A DNA stretch of 64,000 nucleotides from an uncultured bacterium (GCA_905214625.1 CAJMMQ010000008.1:37186-101185), one strand, 5' to 3'. Positions 1 to 9,550 are shown, counted from the stretch's first letter. Notes: generated by a model not told the origin, from the letters alone. Program-made: numbers and translations.

Positions 1-429
1 CAGCGCCACGGCCTGTCCCAGTCGTGCTGCATTGTTTTCAATCGTAATATTTTTAAATGTGATGTAGTTGCCCTGCACTTTTACTGTGTATGTGCGGAAT
101 GTTCCCATTGGCTGTCCTGTCTCCTTAAATCTGATGTTCGCGTGGTCGTCGTATGTTATTATGGTGTTTTCTGCATTTTCGCCGCAAACCTCGATGTTTG
201 TCAGCCATGATGGTACGATTACCTTTTCTTTATATACGCCTTTCTTTACATATATAACTTTATGGTATTCCATGAATGCGCGACAAACTTCTACGGCTTC
301 GTTTATTGTACGGAATTGTCCTGTGCCGTCCCTTGCCACTACGAGAGTGTCTGGATTGTCATAAGGATTTGCTGCGTTGGCCGTAAAGGCGCACATAGCT
401 GCAAAGATAAAAGAGAGTAGCTTTTTCAT
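1..429 (-). CDS. Pectinesterase (CE8), N-terminal part, cut by window edge
   Basis: The minus strand reads from an ATG at 427-429 to the window edge with no stop, giving 143 residues. It opens with a signal peptide (MKKLLSFIFAAMCAFTANAA). The mature start VARDGTGQFRTINEAV, then VKKGVYKEKVIVPS, TIITYDDHA and ITFKNITIENNA follow the pattern of carbohydrate esterase family 8 parallel beta-helix proteins, which remove methyl esters from homogalacturonan. The catalytic Asp pair lies beyond the window, so activity cannot be judged. It is probably periplasmic or surface-exposed. It lies 91 bp downstream of rel with a hairpin between, so it is probably transcribed separately. Confidence 0.85.
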   Translation of the reverse strand, partial: MKKLLSFIFAAMCAFTANAANPYDNPDTLVVARDGTGQFRTINEAVEVCRAFMEYHKVIYVKKGVYKEKVIVPSWLTNIEVCGENAENTIITYDDHANIRFKETGQPMGTFRTYTVKVQGNYITFKNITIENNAARLGQAVAL

Positions 430-453
430 AGTTATGTTTTTTGATTTATTTGT

Positions 454-514
454 GCCATGCAGCATGCCTTTGTTTGTGGCTTGCCGATATGGCATGCCGA
501 CATGCCTGCATGGC
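454..514 (-). terminator. Hairpin downstream of rel
   Basis: GCCATGCAG (454-462) pairs with CTGCATGGC (506-514), and inside it GCATGCC (462-468) pairs with GGCATGC (491-497). It sits just after the rel stop. There is no long T tract on the minus strand, so termination is plausible but not certain. Confidence 0.45.
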
Positions 515-520
515 TTGTTG

Positions 521-2791
521 TTACAGTATTTGTTTTATTTCTTGTAAACCGTCAATCTTTTTCAGCTTGTCCATAATGGTCTTAACGTCATCACGGTCGT
601 GTATTCTGAGTTCTATTGTTCCGCCAAATATTCCTTCTTCGCAAGAAAGTGTTATTTTGTGTATATTCACGTTCAGTTCTTCAGATATAACTTGCGTGAC
701 TTCTTTCAGCAGACCTATGCGGTCGATTCCATTCACTTCCACCACAGCATCGAAGAGCAGCTTTTTGTGCATGTCCCATTTAGCGTCGAGAATACGGTTG
801 CCGTAGCTGGCTTTCATTTTAGAAGCCACCGGGCACGATCTCTTGTGTATCTCTATTCGGTTTTTGCCGTCTATGAATCCCAGGGCATCATCGCCGGGTA
901 TAGGGTGGCAACACTCAGGGAATATAAACTGGGTTATGTTGTCATCGGTAATGTAAATAGGCTTTTTGCGGTTAAAGCCTTCTTTTACTATGAAATAGTT
1001 TGGCTTTTTGTTCTCATTGCCTTTTTTCTTGTCTTTTGCTAAGAATGGAACATATCTCCGCCAGTTACCTGTTGCGTTTTGTTTTTTCTTTCCGTTTATC
1101 TCGTCTATGTCCTTATCGCTGAGTATGATGTTTTTCTTTCCAATGGCCTTGAATAGTTCATCTGGCTTTTGAACATCATGAAATTCGCACAATTTGTCAA
1201 TGACCGACGAATTGATTTCAATAGAGTGCTTGCTTAGAAATTCAGTAAGTATTTCTTCTCCTTTCTTCTGTATTTCACGGGCCTCACGGCGGAGTATGGC
1301 CTGTATTTTTGCTTTTGCCTTTGCCGTAGATGCAAAGTTTATCCACGAAGGCTGTACATGTTGTGAATTTGACGTAAGTATTTCAACCTGGTCGCCGCTT
1401 TGCAGCTTGTGACTCAGAGGTACTAGCTTATGGTTAACCTTGGCACCGATACAGTGGCTGCCCAGGAATGTGTGTATCTGGAATGCAAAGTCGAGAGCCG
1501 TACATCCTGCCGGCATTGTCTTTATCTCGCCTTTTGGGGTAAATACAAATATTTCTGACGCAAAGAGATTGAGCTTTATGGCGTCGAGAAAATCCATGGC
1601 GTCGGGCTGTGGGTCGTCAAGAATTTCTTTTATTGTGCGCAGCCAGTTGTTAAGTTCGCCGTCGTCTTCTGTAATCTCGTCACCCTCTTTGTATTTCCAG
1701 TGTGCGGCAAATCCTTGTTCTGCCACTTCGTTCATCCTGTCGGAACGTATCTGTACTTCAATCCACCGTCCCTGCTTACTCATAAGCGTTACGTGCAGAG
1801 CCTGATATCCGTTGGCTTTCGGATGATTTACCCAGTCGCGCAGGCGGTCGGGGTGCGACTTGTATATCTGGCTGATTGCAACGTATATGTTGAAGCATTC
1901 GTTAACTTCTTCCTCTCGTTTCTTTGGCTTGAAGATAATTCTAACGGCCAGAATGTCGTAAATTTGGTCGAAAGTAACATGCTTGTTCTGCATCTTGTTC
2001 CAGATGGAGTAGGGGCTTTTCACCCTTGCCTTCAAATCGTATTCAAGCCCCATGGCATCGAGCGCTTTTTTTATTGGACCGGTAAAGTCGGCAAAGAGGC
2101 TGTCTAAAGATGCCTGCGTGTCGGCAAGCTTATATTCTATTGATTTGTATTCTTCGGGATGCTCAAATTTGAAGCTCAGGTTTTCTAGTTCTGTCTTAAT
2201 CTTGTTGAGGCCGAGTCGGTTGGCTAGCGGTGCATATATATATAAGGTCTCTCCGGCAATTTTGTATTGCTTGTTTGCCGGCTGGCTGTCAAGTGTACGC
2301 ATGTTGTGCAGACGGTCGCATATCTTAATAAGAATAACGCGTATGTCGTCGCTCATCGTCAGAAGCAGTTTTTTGAAGTTTTCTGCCTGAGCCGAGGCTT
2401 GGTCGCCGAATATTCCGCCCGATATTTTTGTCAGTCCGTCAACAATTTGCGCAATTTTAGGGCCGAAGATGTTCTCCATGTCTTCCACGGTGTAGTCGGT
2501 GTCTTCAACCACATCGTGCAGCAGTGCTGCGCTGATACTTGTTGAGCCGAGTCCCATCTCGCTGCATGCTATTTGTGCCACGGCAATAGGGTGCATTATA
2601 TACGGCTCTCCGGACAAGCGCCTTACACCTTTATGTGCCTGTTTTGCAAAGTTGAATGCTTTCGTTATGATGTCAACTTTCTTTCTGTGTCGCGTGGACA
2701 AATAGTCGTTAAGCAGATGCTGAAAAGCATCATCCACCATTTTTTCCTCAGCGGCTTCTCTTTCTTTGTCAATGTTGTTACGCTCGTCCAT
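521..2791 (-). CDS. rel: Bifunctional (p)ppGpp synthetase/hydrolase, RelA/SpoT (Rel) type
   Basis: This 756-residue protein has the full long-RSH layout. The N-terminal HD hydrolase domain (about residues 45-200) has AALLHDVVEDT, so the metal-binding HD is intact. The synthetase domain (about 240-370) has RVKSPYSIWNKM, NGYQALHV and AEQGFAAHWKYKEG. A TGS domain follows (about 410-470, SEIFVFTPKGEI), and an ACT domain ends the protein (about 680-756). Both catalytic halves look intact, so it should make and degrade the starvation alarmone at the ribosome. It is the last gene of the parA-parB-DUF5683-transglycosylase-rel run, 51 bp after the transglycosylase. Confidence 0.95.
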   Translation of the reverse strand: MDERNNIDKEREAAEEKMVDDAFQHLLNDYLSTRHRKKVDIITKAFNFAKQAHKGVRRLSGEPYIMHPIAVAQIACSEMGLGSTSISAALLHDVVEDTDYTVEDMENIFGPKIAQIVDGLTKISGGIFGDQASAQAENFKKLLLTMSDDIRVILIKICDRLHNMRTLDSQPANKQYKIAGETLYIYAPLANRLGLNKIKTELENLSFKFEHPEEYKSIEYKLADTQASLDSLFADFTGPIKKALDAMGLEYDLKARVKSPYSIWNKMQNKHVTFDQIYDILAVRIIFKPKKREEEVNECFNIYVAISQIYKSHPDRLRDWVNHPKANGYQALHVTLMSKQGRWIEVQIRSDRMNEVAEQGFAAHWKYKEGDEITEDDGELNNWLRTIKEILDDPQPDAMDFLDAIKLNLFASEIFVFTPKGEIKTMPAGCTALDFAFQIHTFLGSHCIGAKVNHKLVPLSHKLQSGDQVEILTSNSQHVQPSWINFASTAKAKAKIQAILRREAREIQKKGEEILTEFLSKHSIEINSSVIDKLCEFHDVQKPDELFKAIGKKNIILSDKDIDEINGKKKQNATGNWRRYVPFLAKDKKKGNENKKPNYFIVKEGFNRKKPIYITDDNITQFIFPECCHPIPGDDALGFIDGKNRIEIHKRSCPVASKMKASYGNRILDAKWDMHKKLLFDAVVEVNGIDRIGLLKEVTQVISEELNVNIHKITLSCEEGIFGGTIELRIHDRDDVKTIMDKLKKIDGLQEIKQIL

Positions 2792-2842
2792 AATTGGTTT
2801 CTCCAGATATTATTAATAAGGTATGCAGGTGAAGCGCCTTTT

Positions 2843-4177
2843 TTATTTCACCCTGATTTTCTTTCCGGCACGTATGTTGTTTCCTTTTATACCGTTAAGC
2901 TGGCGCAGCTTCTTTACGGTAGTGTGGTGCCTTTCTGCTATCTCAGACAATGTGTCTCCGCTTCTTACGGTTACGCTCTTCTTTCTTGTTCTTGAGCGTC
3001 TTGACGATTTTCTCTTTTTGCTTTTGCTCTTGCTGTAGCTCTTGCGTGTGCTGCTTGTGCTTGTTGTGTACTTGCTGCTTTCAACTTCCACCAGCGAACG
3101 TCTGGTGAGCAGCGCGTCAGTCTCGTATCTGTAGATAGAGTCTTCGTTTGCTATAAATGTGTTTGTGGCGTTGGCCGGCAGACGTATCACCGACGGCTTG
3201 TTGTTGCCGTTGACGATGTCACGGCGATACTGCGGATTTAGTGTGCGCAGCTCTTCAATGTCAATGCCGCACACGTCGGCAATCTGCTTAAGATGAACAT
3301 CCTTTGACACAACCACGGTGTCGGTCTTGGCCGGCAGTGTGGTGCGCATTGGGCAGATGTTGTGCTCGCAGTAGTAGTTCATCACGTAGTTTGCGGCAAT
3401 GAACGCCGGCACATATCCTCTGGTCTCGCGTGGAAGGTAAGGATAAATCTTCCAGTAGTCGGCCTGTCCGTCGGCGCGGTGTATGGCCTTGTTTATGTTC
3501 TCCGGTCCGCAGTTGTATGCAGCAATCACCAGGCTCCAGTCGCCGAATATATTATAAAGGTCTTTAAGATAGTGGGCGGCTGCATAAGACGATTTAATGG
3601 GATCTCTGCGCTCGTCGATAAGCGAGTTGATTTCCAGTCCGTACTGCTTGCCCGTTGCCACCATAAACTGCCACAGTCCGGCAGCGCCTGCATGAGATGT
3701 GGCTTTAGGGTTTAATGCCGACTCGATTACCGGCAGATATTTTAGTTCAAGCGGCAGTCCGTAGGCCTCGAGAGCCTCTTCAAATATAGGTATGTAGAAG
3801 TTTGACGCTCCCAGCATGTAGCTTACCGAATGGCGCAGTCTGCCGGTATATCTGTCGATGAATTTCTGTACAATTTCGTTGTATGGCATTTCCATGACGT
3901 TCGGCAGCCTGCTGAGGCGCTCGATGTACACCTCTTTCGGGTAATCTCTGTTCTCGTCACGGTAGTTGCAGTCTTCGTCCTGCTGTAAGTAAGTTTTTGA
4001 ATAGTATAAGTTCAGGAGGCTGTCAACTTCATAGTTCATAGCCTCAGGCAAGTCAATTGTTTCTTCTTTTCCGTCATTGTCAGTCACAATTATTTCATCC
4101 TTTTCGTTCTGAGCCTGCATCACGCAGTTACCTCCGAAAAGCATCGTGGCAATGATTATAAAAACTTTCTTTCTCAT
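2843..4177 (-). CDS. MltD-like lytic transglycosylase with two LysM domains
   Basis: A signal peptide (about residues 1-22) is followed by a goose-lysozyme-like SLT domain at about 110-260. The catalytic Glu is in PVIESALNP, followed by SHAGAAGLWQFM and VIAAYNCGPENINKAI. A first, divergent LysM lies at about 290-340 and a second, clear LysM (VRSGDTLSEIAERHHTTVKKL) ends the protein. Between them is a Ser/Lys/Arg-rich linker (about 365-400), probably an extended basic spacer contacting murein. The expected role is cleavage of peptidoglycan glycan strands in the periplasm. It belongs to the par/rel operon, 40 bp after the DUF5683 gene. Confidence 0.92.
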   Translation of the reverse strand: MRKKVFIIIATMLFGGNCVMQAQNEKDEIIVTDNDGKEETIDLPEAMNYEVDSLLNLYYSKTYLQQDEDCNYRDENRDYPKEVYIERLSRLPNVMEMPYNEIVQKFIDRYTGRLRHSVSYMLGASNFYIPIFEEALEAYGLPLELKYLPVIESALNPKATSHAGAAGLWQFMVATGKQYGLEINSLIDERRDPIKSSYAAAHYLKDLYNIFGDWSLVIAAYNCGPENINKAIHRADGQADYWKIYPYLPRETRGYVPAFIAANYVMNYYCEHNICPMRTTLPAKTDTVVVSKDVHLKQIADVCGIDIEELRTLNPQYRRDIVNGNNKPSVIRLPANATNTFIANEDSIYRYETDALLTRRSLVEVESSKYTTSTSSTRKSYSKSKSKKRKSSRRSRTRKKSVTVRSGDTLSEIAERHHTTVKKLRQLNGIKGNNIRAGKKIRVK

Positions 4178-4217
4178 AAAATGTTTATATACAGAATCTT
4201 ATAATTTAAATCTTTTT

Positions 4218-4994
4218 TCAGAAGGTTATAGAGCACTGAAGTCCCAATGACGATGATTTAAGCGGATTCAGTGACGACCTGTTGTTTATTATCGTAGGCT
4301 CAAGCTTCATGCTCAGGTCTTTTGAAATGTCAAATTCTGACAGTGACGCGTCGACATACGCGTCTATTACCGACAGGGCGTAAACGCCGATGAGGCAGAA
4401 TACGCTCAGGTCGCGGTATCTGCGGTAGAAGTCCTTACGCTTTTTGAACAGATTTTGGTATTGTTCCTTGTTCTCTTCCGTTATGGTGTTACCCAGATGC
4501 AGAAACTGGTTGTAGCTCTCCGTGCTTGGGTCGTTGTCCATGATGTCCATGTAGGCCTGCGAGTAGTCCTTATACATCTGGTTGTTCCATCTTATGGCGT
4601 AAAGACATCCGATGAAGCCGCCATATACAATAGGCAGCTTCCAGTATTTGCGGTTATATATTTGTCCTGCTCCCGGTATCACGATGGCAAGCCACATGGC
4701 TCTTTTGGCGTTTGGCCTCCATGTGCTCCAGTCGCGTTTCTCTTTTTTCTTCTTTACAGAGTCGTTTGCCGACAGCATCCTCATGCTGACAGAGTCGGCC
4801 GCAGACACAACCTTGTTTATCGTGTCGCTTATCTGCTTGTCGTTTTCTGCCGCAACCGTCATGATCGTGTCGTTGACCGTGATGGTGTCCTTGTCGCCCG
4901 TTCCGAGCGCGCTGCACGGCATCATCACGGCAAGCATGCATATGGCCGCTGCCAGTCTTGACAGGTAATATGTTAGATGTCTGCTTGTATCCAC
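4218..4994 (-). CDS. DUF5683 membrane protein
   Basis: This 258-residue protein has an N-terminal signal or anchor segment and a Ser/Asp-rich stretch (about 35-80). The conserved core follows: WRPNAKRAMWLAIVIPGAGQ, then IYNRKYWKLPIVYGGFIGCL. Two or three hydrophobic segments (about 98-115, 120-138, 195-215) make it a small membrane protein. I recognise it as the DUF5683 family, which in Bacteroidota usually sits between parB and the LysM transglycosylase, exactly as here. The function is unknown; the position suggests a link between chromosome segregation and envelope growth, which is inference only. It starts 9 bp after the parB stop. Confidence 0.85.
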   Translation of the reverse strand: MDTSRHLTYYLSRLAAAICMLAVMMPCSALGTGDKDTITVNDTIMTVAAENDKQISDTINKVVSAADSVSMRMLSANDSVKKKKEKRDWSTWRPNAKRAMWLAIVIPGAGQIYNRKYWKLPIVYGGFIGCLYAIRWNNQMYKDYSQAYMDIMDNDPSTESYNQFLHLGNTITEENKEQYQNLFKKRKDFYRRYRDLSVFCLIGVYALSVIDAYVDASLSEFDISKDLSMKLEPTIINNRSSLNPLKSSSLGLQCSITF

Positions 4995-5003
4995 AGCTTT
5001 ATC

Positions 5004-5900
5004 TTACTGTTCTTTCAGTTTGTCAAACATGCTCATTATACGCACAAGCTCTTCTTCGTTGGCAAACGGAATGCTAATCTTGCCCTTGCCGTTGGCCGAG
5101 CAGGTCATCTGAACTTTAGTCTTGAAGAAGTCAGACAGATGCTGTTTCAGTGTAGAGAATTCTTCGGGCATCTGCTGGTTAGATGCTATCTTCTTCTTGC
5201 CGCTGACTATGTCTTCGCCGTTTTTCAGCTTCTGCACCATTTCCTCCACCTTGCGTACAGAGTAGCCGTTCTTCTGTATCTCCTTGAACAGCTTCACCTG
5301 CAGCGACGGGCTGTCTATCGCCAGCAGCGCGCGTGCGTGTCCCATGTCAATCTCCTTGTTCTGCAGCGCCATCTGCACTTGTGCAGGCAGCTTCAGCAGG
5401 CGGAGATAGTTTGATATTGCCGTGCGGCTTTTGCCCACTCTTTCCGACACCTTCTCCTGCGTCATTCCTGTGTTTGTCAGCAGGTGTTCGTATGCCAGGG
5501 CTATTTCTATCGCGTTGAGGTCTTCGCGCTGGATGTTCTCAACGAGAGCCATCTCCATCACGTTTTCGTCCTTGATGGTGCGTATGTATGCCGGTATAGC
5601 CCTTAGTCCGGCTATCTGCGATGCTCTCCAGCGGCGTTCGCCGGCAATAATCTGAAATCTGTTGTCGTCAACCTGTCGCAGCGTTATCGGCTGAATGATG
5701 CCTATCTCGCGTATGCTGTTGGCAAGCTCGTTGAGAGCTTCCTCGTCAAATTCGCGTCGCGGCTGGTTAGGGTTGGCTTCTATCTGCTCAATAGATATCT
5801 CGCTGATGGTCGAGCTGCCCTGCGGGCGCACGGCTTCGGTAGATATCAGAGCGTCGAGTCCGCGTCCGAGCGGATTGCTGTATCTTTTCTTAATGGCCAT
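5004..5900 (-). CDS. parB: Chromosome-partitioning protein ParB
   Basis: A typical chromosomal ParB of 298 residues. The N-terminal CTP-binding domain (about 38-125) has PNQPRREFDEEAL, IIAGERRWRAS and ENIQREDLNAIEIA. The helix-turn-helix (about 140-165, TQEKVSERVGKSRTAISNYL) binds parS, and the C-terminal dimerisation region is rich in basic residues. It should load at parS near the origin and slide as a CTP-dependent clamp, working with ParA just upstream. No complete parS palindrome was seen in this window. It starts 7 bp after the parA stop, so they are co-transcribed. Confidence 0.97.
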   Translation of the reverse strand: MAIKKRYSNPLGRGLDALISTEAVRPQGSSTISEISIEQIEANPNQPRREFDEEALNELANSIREIGIIQPITLRQVDDNRFQIIAGERRWRASQIAGLRAIPAYIRTIKDENVMEMALVENIQREDLNAIEIALAYEHLLTNTGMTQEKVSERVGKSRTAISNYLRLLKLPAQVQMALQNKEIDMGHARALLAIDSPSLQVKLFKEIQKNGYSVRKVEEMVQKLKNGEDIVSGKKKIASNQQMPEEFSTLKQHLSDFFKTKVQMTCSANGKGKISIPFANEEELVRIMSMFDKLKEQ

Positions 5901-5907
5901 AATCTTC

Positions 5908-6672
5908 TTACTTGTTCCTGTTTATAATCTCCTTTGCCAGTGCCAGATGGTTCTTGCTTCCTGTTGAGTCGGCATCGTAAAGAATAACCGGAAGTCCGTG
6001 GCTTGGCGACTCGCTCAGTTTCACGTTACGCTGTATGACGGTCTTGAACACAAGCTCCTGGAAGTGTCGCTTCACCTCGTCATAAATCTGGTTGGCCAGG
6101 CGCAGGCGGCTGTCATACATAGTCAGCAAGAATCCCTCAATCTCCAGTTTCGGGTTCAGCTTGCTCTTTATTATCTTTATCGTGTTCAGCAGCTTGCTTA
6201 TTCCCTCAAGGGCAAAGTATTCGCATTGAACAGGTATTATTACAGAGTCGGCGGCAGTAAGGGCATTCACCGTTATCAGGCCGAGCGACGGCGAGCAGTC
6301 AATCAGGATATAGTCGTAGTCGCCCCTTATCGGCTGCAGCAGGTTTTTTATCACCTGCTCTCTGTGTTCAAGGTTTAGCATCTCTATTTCGGCTCCCACA
6401 AGGTCAATGTGGCTCGGCATAATGTCAAGTCCGTCAATGTCTGTGGTATAGACGGCGTCATGTACGTCTGCATGGTCGATGATACATTCGTACAGCGAGC
6501 AGTCCACGTCTTTCGTGTTGACTCCGAGGCCGCTCGAAGCGTTGGCCTGCGGGTCGGCATCGATTACCAGAACCTTTTTTTCCAGTGTGGCGAGGGATGC
6601 AGCCAAGTTAATTGTCGTGGTTGTCTTTCCCACGCCTCCTTTTTGGTTTGCTAATGCGATAATTTTTCCCAT
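5908..6672 (-). CDS. parA: Chromosome-partitioning ATPase ParA (Soj)
   Basis: This 254-residue ParA/MinD-type ATPase has the deviant Walker A motif KGGVGKTTTT at residues 10-19, Walker A-prime LVIDADPQANA and Walker B YILIDCSPSLGLIT. There is no N-terminal DNA-binding domain, so it is the short chromosomal type rather than a P1-like plasmid ParA. It should bind DNA as an ATP dimer and be stimulated by ParB. It is the first gene of the five-gene minus-strand operon and is divergent from surE. A Bacteroidota-type promoter element lies 76 bp upstream. Confidence 0.97.
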   Translation of the reverse strand: MGKIIALANQKGGVGKTTTTINLAASLATLEKKVLVIDADPQANASSGLGVNTKDVDCSLYECIIDHADVHDAVYTTDIDGLDIMPSHIDLVGAEIEMLNLEHREQVIKNLLQPIRGDYDYILIDCSPSLGLITVNALTAADSVIIPVQCEYFALEGISKLLNTIKIIKSKLNPKLEIEGFLLTMYDSRLRLANQIYDEVKRHFQELVFKTVIQRNVKLSESPSHGLPVILYDADSTGSKNHLALAKEIINRNK

Positions 6673-6747
6673 TTGTCTTATATTGGTGTCCTAAATCTAA
6701 TGTCTTTATTTGCTCGTTTTAGAATTGCTCCTTCCAAAAATATTTTG

Positions 6748-6755
6748 CAAAAATA
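6748..6755 (-). promoter_or_regulatory. Probable -7 element for the parA operon
   Basis: The minus strand reads TATTTTTG, matching the Bacteroidota -7 consensus TAnnTTTG, 76 bp before the parA start. No TTG lies at the usual spacing. Confidence 0.5.
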
Positions 6756-6776
6756 CATATTTTATGTGAGAAATAG

Positions 6777-6804
6777 TTGTTTTAAACCTTTTTTCGTACT
6801 TTTG
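6777..6804 (+). promoter_or_regulatory. Probable surE promoter
   Basis: TTG at 6777-6779 and TACTTTTG at 6797-6804 are 17 bp apart and match the Bacteroidota -33/-7 pattern. The predicted transcript start is near 6811. Confidence 0.55.
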
Positions 6805-6817
6805 TAGCCGAAAGAAA

Positions 6818-7603
6818 ATGATTTTTATGAAAATTATGAAACCATTAATACTTATTTCTAACGACGACGGCTACCATGCCAAGGGACTTAACTCGCTGAT
6901 AGACATGCTCTCTGATTTAGGCGATATCCTTGTCTGCGCGCCCGAGTCGGCACGTTCAGGATTTGCCACAGCCTTCTCTGCAACCACTCCCTTGAGGCTC
7001 AAGCTGCGCCGCAAGCGCGAGGGCGTTGAGGTGTGGTCGTGCAACGGCACGCCCGTCGACTGTGTCAAACTGGCGTTGAGCCAGCTCTGCCCGCGCCGTC
7101 CCGATATGGTCATCGGCGGCATCAACCACGGCGACAACGGCTCTGTCAATTCTCATTATTCGGGCACAATGGGCGTTACGCGCGAGGGCTGCATGAAGTA
7201 TATTCCTTCAGTAGCTTTCTCTCTCTGCGATTATAGAGACGACGCCGATTTTGAGCCTCTGCGCAGCATCGTCAGAAAGATTACGGCCAAGGTGCTGGCC
7301 GAAGGTCTGCCAAAGGGAACGTGCCTTAACGTAAACTTCCCCAAGGCTGCTGAATTTAAAGGCGTAAAGGTGTGCCGAATGGCTAAGGGGACATGGGGAA
7401 ATGAGGTTGTTCGCGCCCGTCATCCCAGGGGGTACGACTATTATTGGCTTGTGGGTGAATATACCAACGATGAGCCTGAAGCAACCGATACCGACAACTG
7501 GGCTCTCAACCATGGTTATGTGGCTATAACGCCCACCACAATCGACGTTACCGACTATGCCATGTTCGAACGTCTGAAGGATGATGACGATTGGCTTAGT
7601 TAG
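6818..7603 (+). CDS. surE: 5'/3'-nucleotidase SurE
   Basis: The protein (261 residues) shows the metal-site signature ISNDDGYHAKG, then APESARSGFATAFS, GGINHGDNGSVNSHYSGTMG and REGCMKYIPSVAFSL, the conserved core of SurE acid phosphatases that dephosphorylate nucleoside monophosphates. Three in-frame ATGs occur (6818, 6827, 6836). The last gives MKPLILISNDDG and leaves a more normal leader after the promoter at 6777-6804, so it may be the true start. In relatives I recall surE close to lpxB; here a divergent gene pair separates them. Its 3' end overlaps the convergent TPR regulator by 4 bp. Confidence 0.93.
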   Translation: MIFMKIMKPLILISNDDGYHAKGLNSLIDMLSDLGDILVCAPESARSGFATAFSATTPLRLKLRRKREGVEVWSCNGTPVDCVKLALSQLCPRRPDMVIGGINHGDNGSVNSHYSGTMGVTREGCMKYIPSVAFSLCDYRDDADFEPLRSIVRKITAKVLAEGLPKGTCLNVNFPKAAEFKGVKVCRMAKGTWGNEVVRARHPRGYDYYWLVGEYTNDEPEATDTDNWALNHGYVAITPTTIDVTDYAMFERLKDDDDWLS

Positions 7604-9357
7604 CTTTTATTAACATCGTCTTCTCTTTTGTTTATTCCACGCAGAAAGTCTTCGAGCGAGTCTTCCTGGCGAAGTCGTAGTTTTTTGCGCAGGCGTGTTC
7701 GTGATTTCTTGATGCTGTCTGGTTGCACTGACAGCATCATGGCAATTTGTTTGCCATACATTCCAGTGCGTATGTATGCGCAAAGGCGTAGTTCATATTC
7801 AGTGAGAGCAGGGTGCATCTCTTTAAGTCGGATGAAAAATCCGGGATGTACCTGCTCAAAATGAGCACGAAACTTGTGCCATTCGTCTTCTTCGCTGGCA
7901 TGTGCACGGATTTGATTCTTCAGTTCTATCACTGTGCTTCTGGTTATTTGTCCGGTATCGCCTCCATTGTCAATGCGCTGTAGCAATTCGTCAAGCATCT
8001 GGTTTTTCTCTATCAGCATCAATGAATTTGAAACCAGTTCGCGGTTTTTTGAGTCCATTTCTAATTGAAATTGTAACTCTTCGTTTTTCAATCGTGTTTC
8101 AAGTCCTTTGTTTTCTAGTTCTTGTATACGTTTTTTTGCTAAAGCCTTACGGCGTTGTGACCAGAATCCATAACAGGCAAATCCACAGGTTAATACGACA
8201 ACAATAAGAATAAGAACAAGCAAAATTCTGTGTAGTCTAGCTTCAGCCTGTTGCCGTGCTAAAGTTGCTTCATAATTGTTTATTGCTGCTCTACTTTCCA
8301 TATGGTAGACTTCAGTCAGATTCCCTGCTTTTTGAAGCGAGTCTTGGTAGATTTGTGATCTATCTAAATAGTAATATGCAGAGTCCCAGCGTTCTTGCAT
8401 CCTGAATGAATTAGCCATGCCGTTTAGGGTTGGTAATAAGAGCCTGTTATTTTTATTTTTTTTAAGGTAGTTCCATACTTTGCGATAAAATAGAAGTGCA
8501 CTGTCACTTTTATTTGTATAAAGATAAGTCGCACCAAGATTTACACTAGCTTGCATTATGTATGTTTCATGATTGTAAAGAATTGCAGTTTTGTAGGCAA
8601 TTCGTGAGATTTTTTCGTTTAGTTTAATGCTTTTTATAAAGCTTATAAGTGACGAATATGCTTCAAGTATAAAGGCTGTGTCTTTTTTTGATTCTGGTTG
8701 ATTCATTATGTTTTTTATTAATGCTATCGCTTCTTTTGTTTGCCCTTTTGAATTTAGAATATTGGCAAGGTTTAGCTGATTCTTAATGCGATATTCCTTT
8801 TTGTTGCAAAGATAATATAAGCTGTCGGCTCTGTGTAAATAATCGTATGCTTTATTATGTTCGCCCAACTGCTGAAAAATCGTTCCGATAGTGACACATG
8901 TATTTGCAATGTTTATTTTGTCGTCTACTTTTTCCAAATATTGTAATTGTTTATAGTAAGCTTTATATGCCTCAAAATAAGTCATATTGTTCACCGTACA
9001 ATTTATGATAAGTCTTTCAAGTCGGTGGTAATCATATTCATAATGTATAATATCTACAAGTTTTATTGCTTTTCGGGCTAATGATTCGGCTGAATTTAGT
9101 TGTGAATATTTCCACATCCAAAATGCGTCCCAATACATAGCTCGCCACATTAGTACAGGCTTGTCTTTGTGCCTTCTTGCTATGACGTACATGGATTTTA
9201 TATAAGTTTTGAATTTTTCAGGATGTGAAAAATTATCCATGTCGTGTTCGCATATAGTGGTAAGAGAATCGAAAGGCCTACACACAGGTTTCCAACTTTT
9301 TGCAGAAATAGTTTGTAAAACTATAGAAAATGATAATATGATGAATAATTTTACCAT
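7600..9357 (-). CDS. TPR-containing membrane regulator with C-terminal HTH
   Basis: This 585-residue protein has a signal peptide (about 1-19), TPR-like helices (about 60-350), one transmembrane helix (about 370-392, LLVLILIVVVLTCGF), a coiled coil (about 395-450) and a C-terminal winged/LuxR-like HTH (about 510-575: TEYELRLCAYIRTGMYGKQI, then SVQPDSIKKSRTRLRKKL). This periplasmic-TPR/cytoplasmic-HTH layout is common in Bacteroidota, where such proteins are assumed to be one-component sensors. The codons for the TPR half are very AT-rich (15 G+C of 60 at 8701-8760), but the HTH end is not (28 of 60 at 7801-7860). It is divergent from the T9SS-type gene and may control it; that is inference. 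Confidence 0.8.
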   Translation of the reverse strand: MVKLFIILSFSIVLQTISAKSWKPVCRPFDSLTTICEHDMDNFSHPEKFKTYIKSMYVIARRHKDKPVLMWRAMYWDAFWMWKYSQLNSAESLARKAIKLVDIIHYEYDYHRLERLIINCTVNNMTYFEAYKAYYKQLQYLEKVDDKINIANTCVTIGTIFQQLGEHNKAYDYLHRADSLYYLCNKKEYRIKNQLNLANILNSKGQTKEAIALIKNIMNQPESKKDTAFILEAYSSLISFIKSIKLNEKISRIAYKTAILYNHETYIMQASVNLGATYLYTNKSDSALLFYRKVWNYLKKNKNNRLLLPTLNGMANSFRMQERWDSAYYYLDRSQIYQDSLQKAGNLTEVYHMESRAAINNYEATLARQQAEARLHRILLVLILIVVVLTCGFACYGFWSQRRKALAKKRIQELENKGLETRLKNEELQFQLEMDSKNRELVSNSLMLIEKNQMLDELLQRIDNGGDTGQITRSTVIELKNQIRAHASEEDEWHKFRAHFEQVHPGFFIRLKEMHPALTEYELRLCAYIRTGMYGKQIAMMLSVQPDSIKKSRTRLRKKLRLRQEDSLEDFLRGINKREDDVNKS

Positions 9358-9468
9358 AATTTGTGACTGCTCTTATAGATATGTAGATTCAATGTAACAA
9401 AAATATTATGCATTTCATTAATATTTATAGTTTTTTTATTTGTCGTTATTTAATAATCTTAAATGGCA

Positions 9469-9476
9469 CAAAGGTA
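9469..9476 (-). promoter_or_regulatory. Probable -7 element for the TPR/HTH regulator
   Basis: The minus strand reads TACCTTTG, a match to TAnnTTTG, 112 bp before the regulator start at 9357. No convincing -33 was seen. Confidence 0.5.
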
Positions 9477-9550
9477 GGCAAAAAGAATGAAAAATATTAT
9501 TTTAATAATAAAAAATAGGGATGTCCCCCATGTGTCCCCTTGATAAATTG

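Noticed and set aside
6021..6040. parS-like half site (GTTTCACGTTACG) inside parA
   Set aside because: Only one half matches the parS palindrome; the second arm is absent. A similar half at 50135 was also dismissed.
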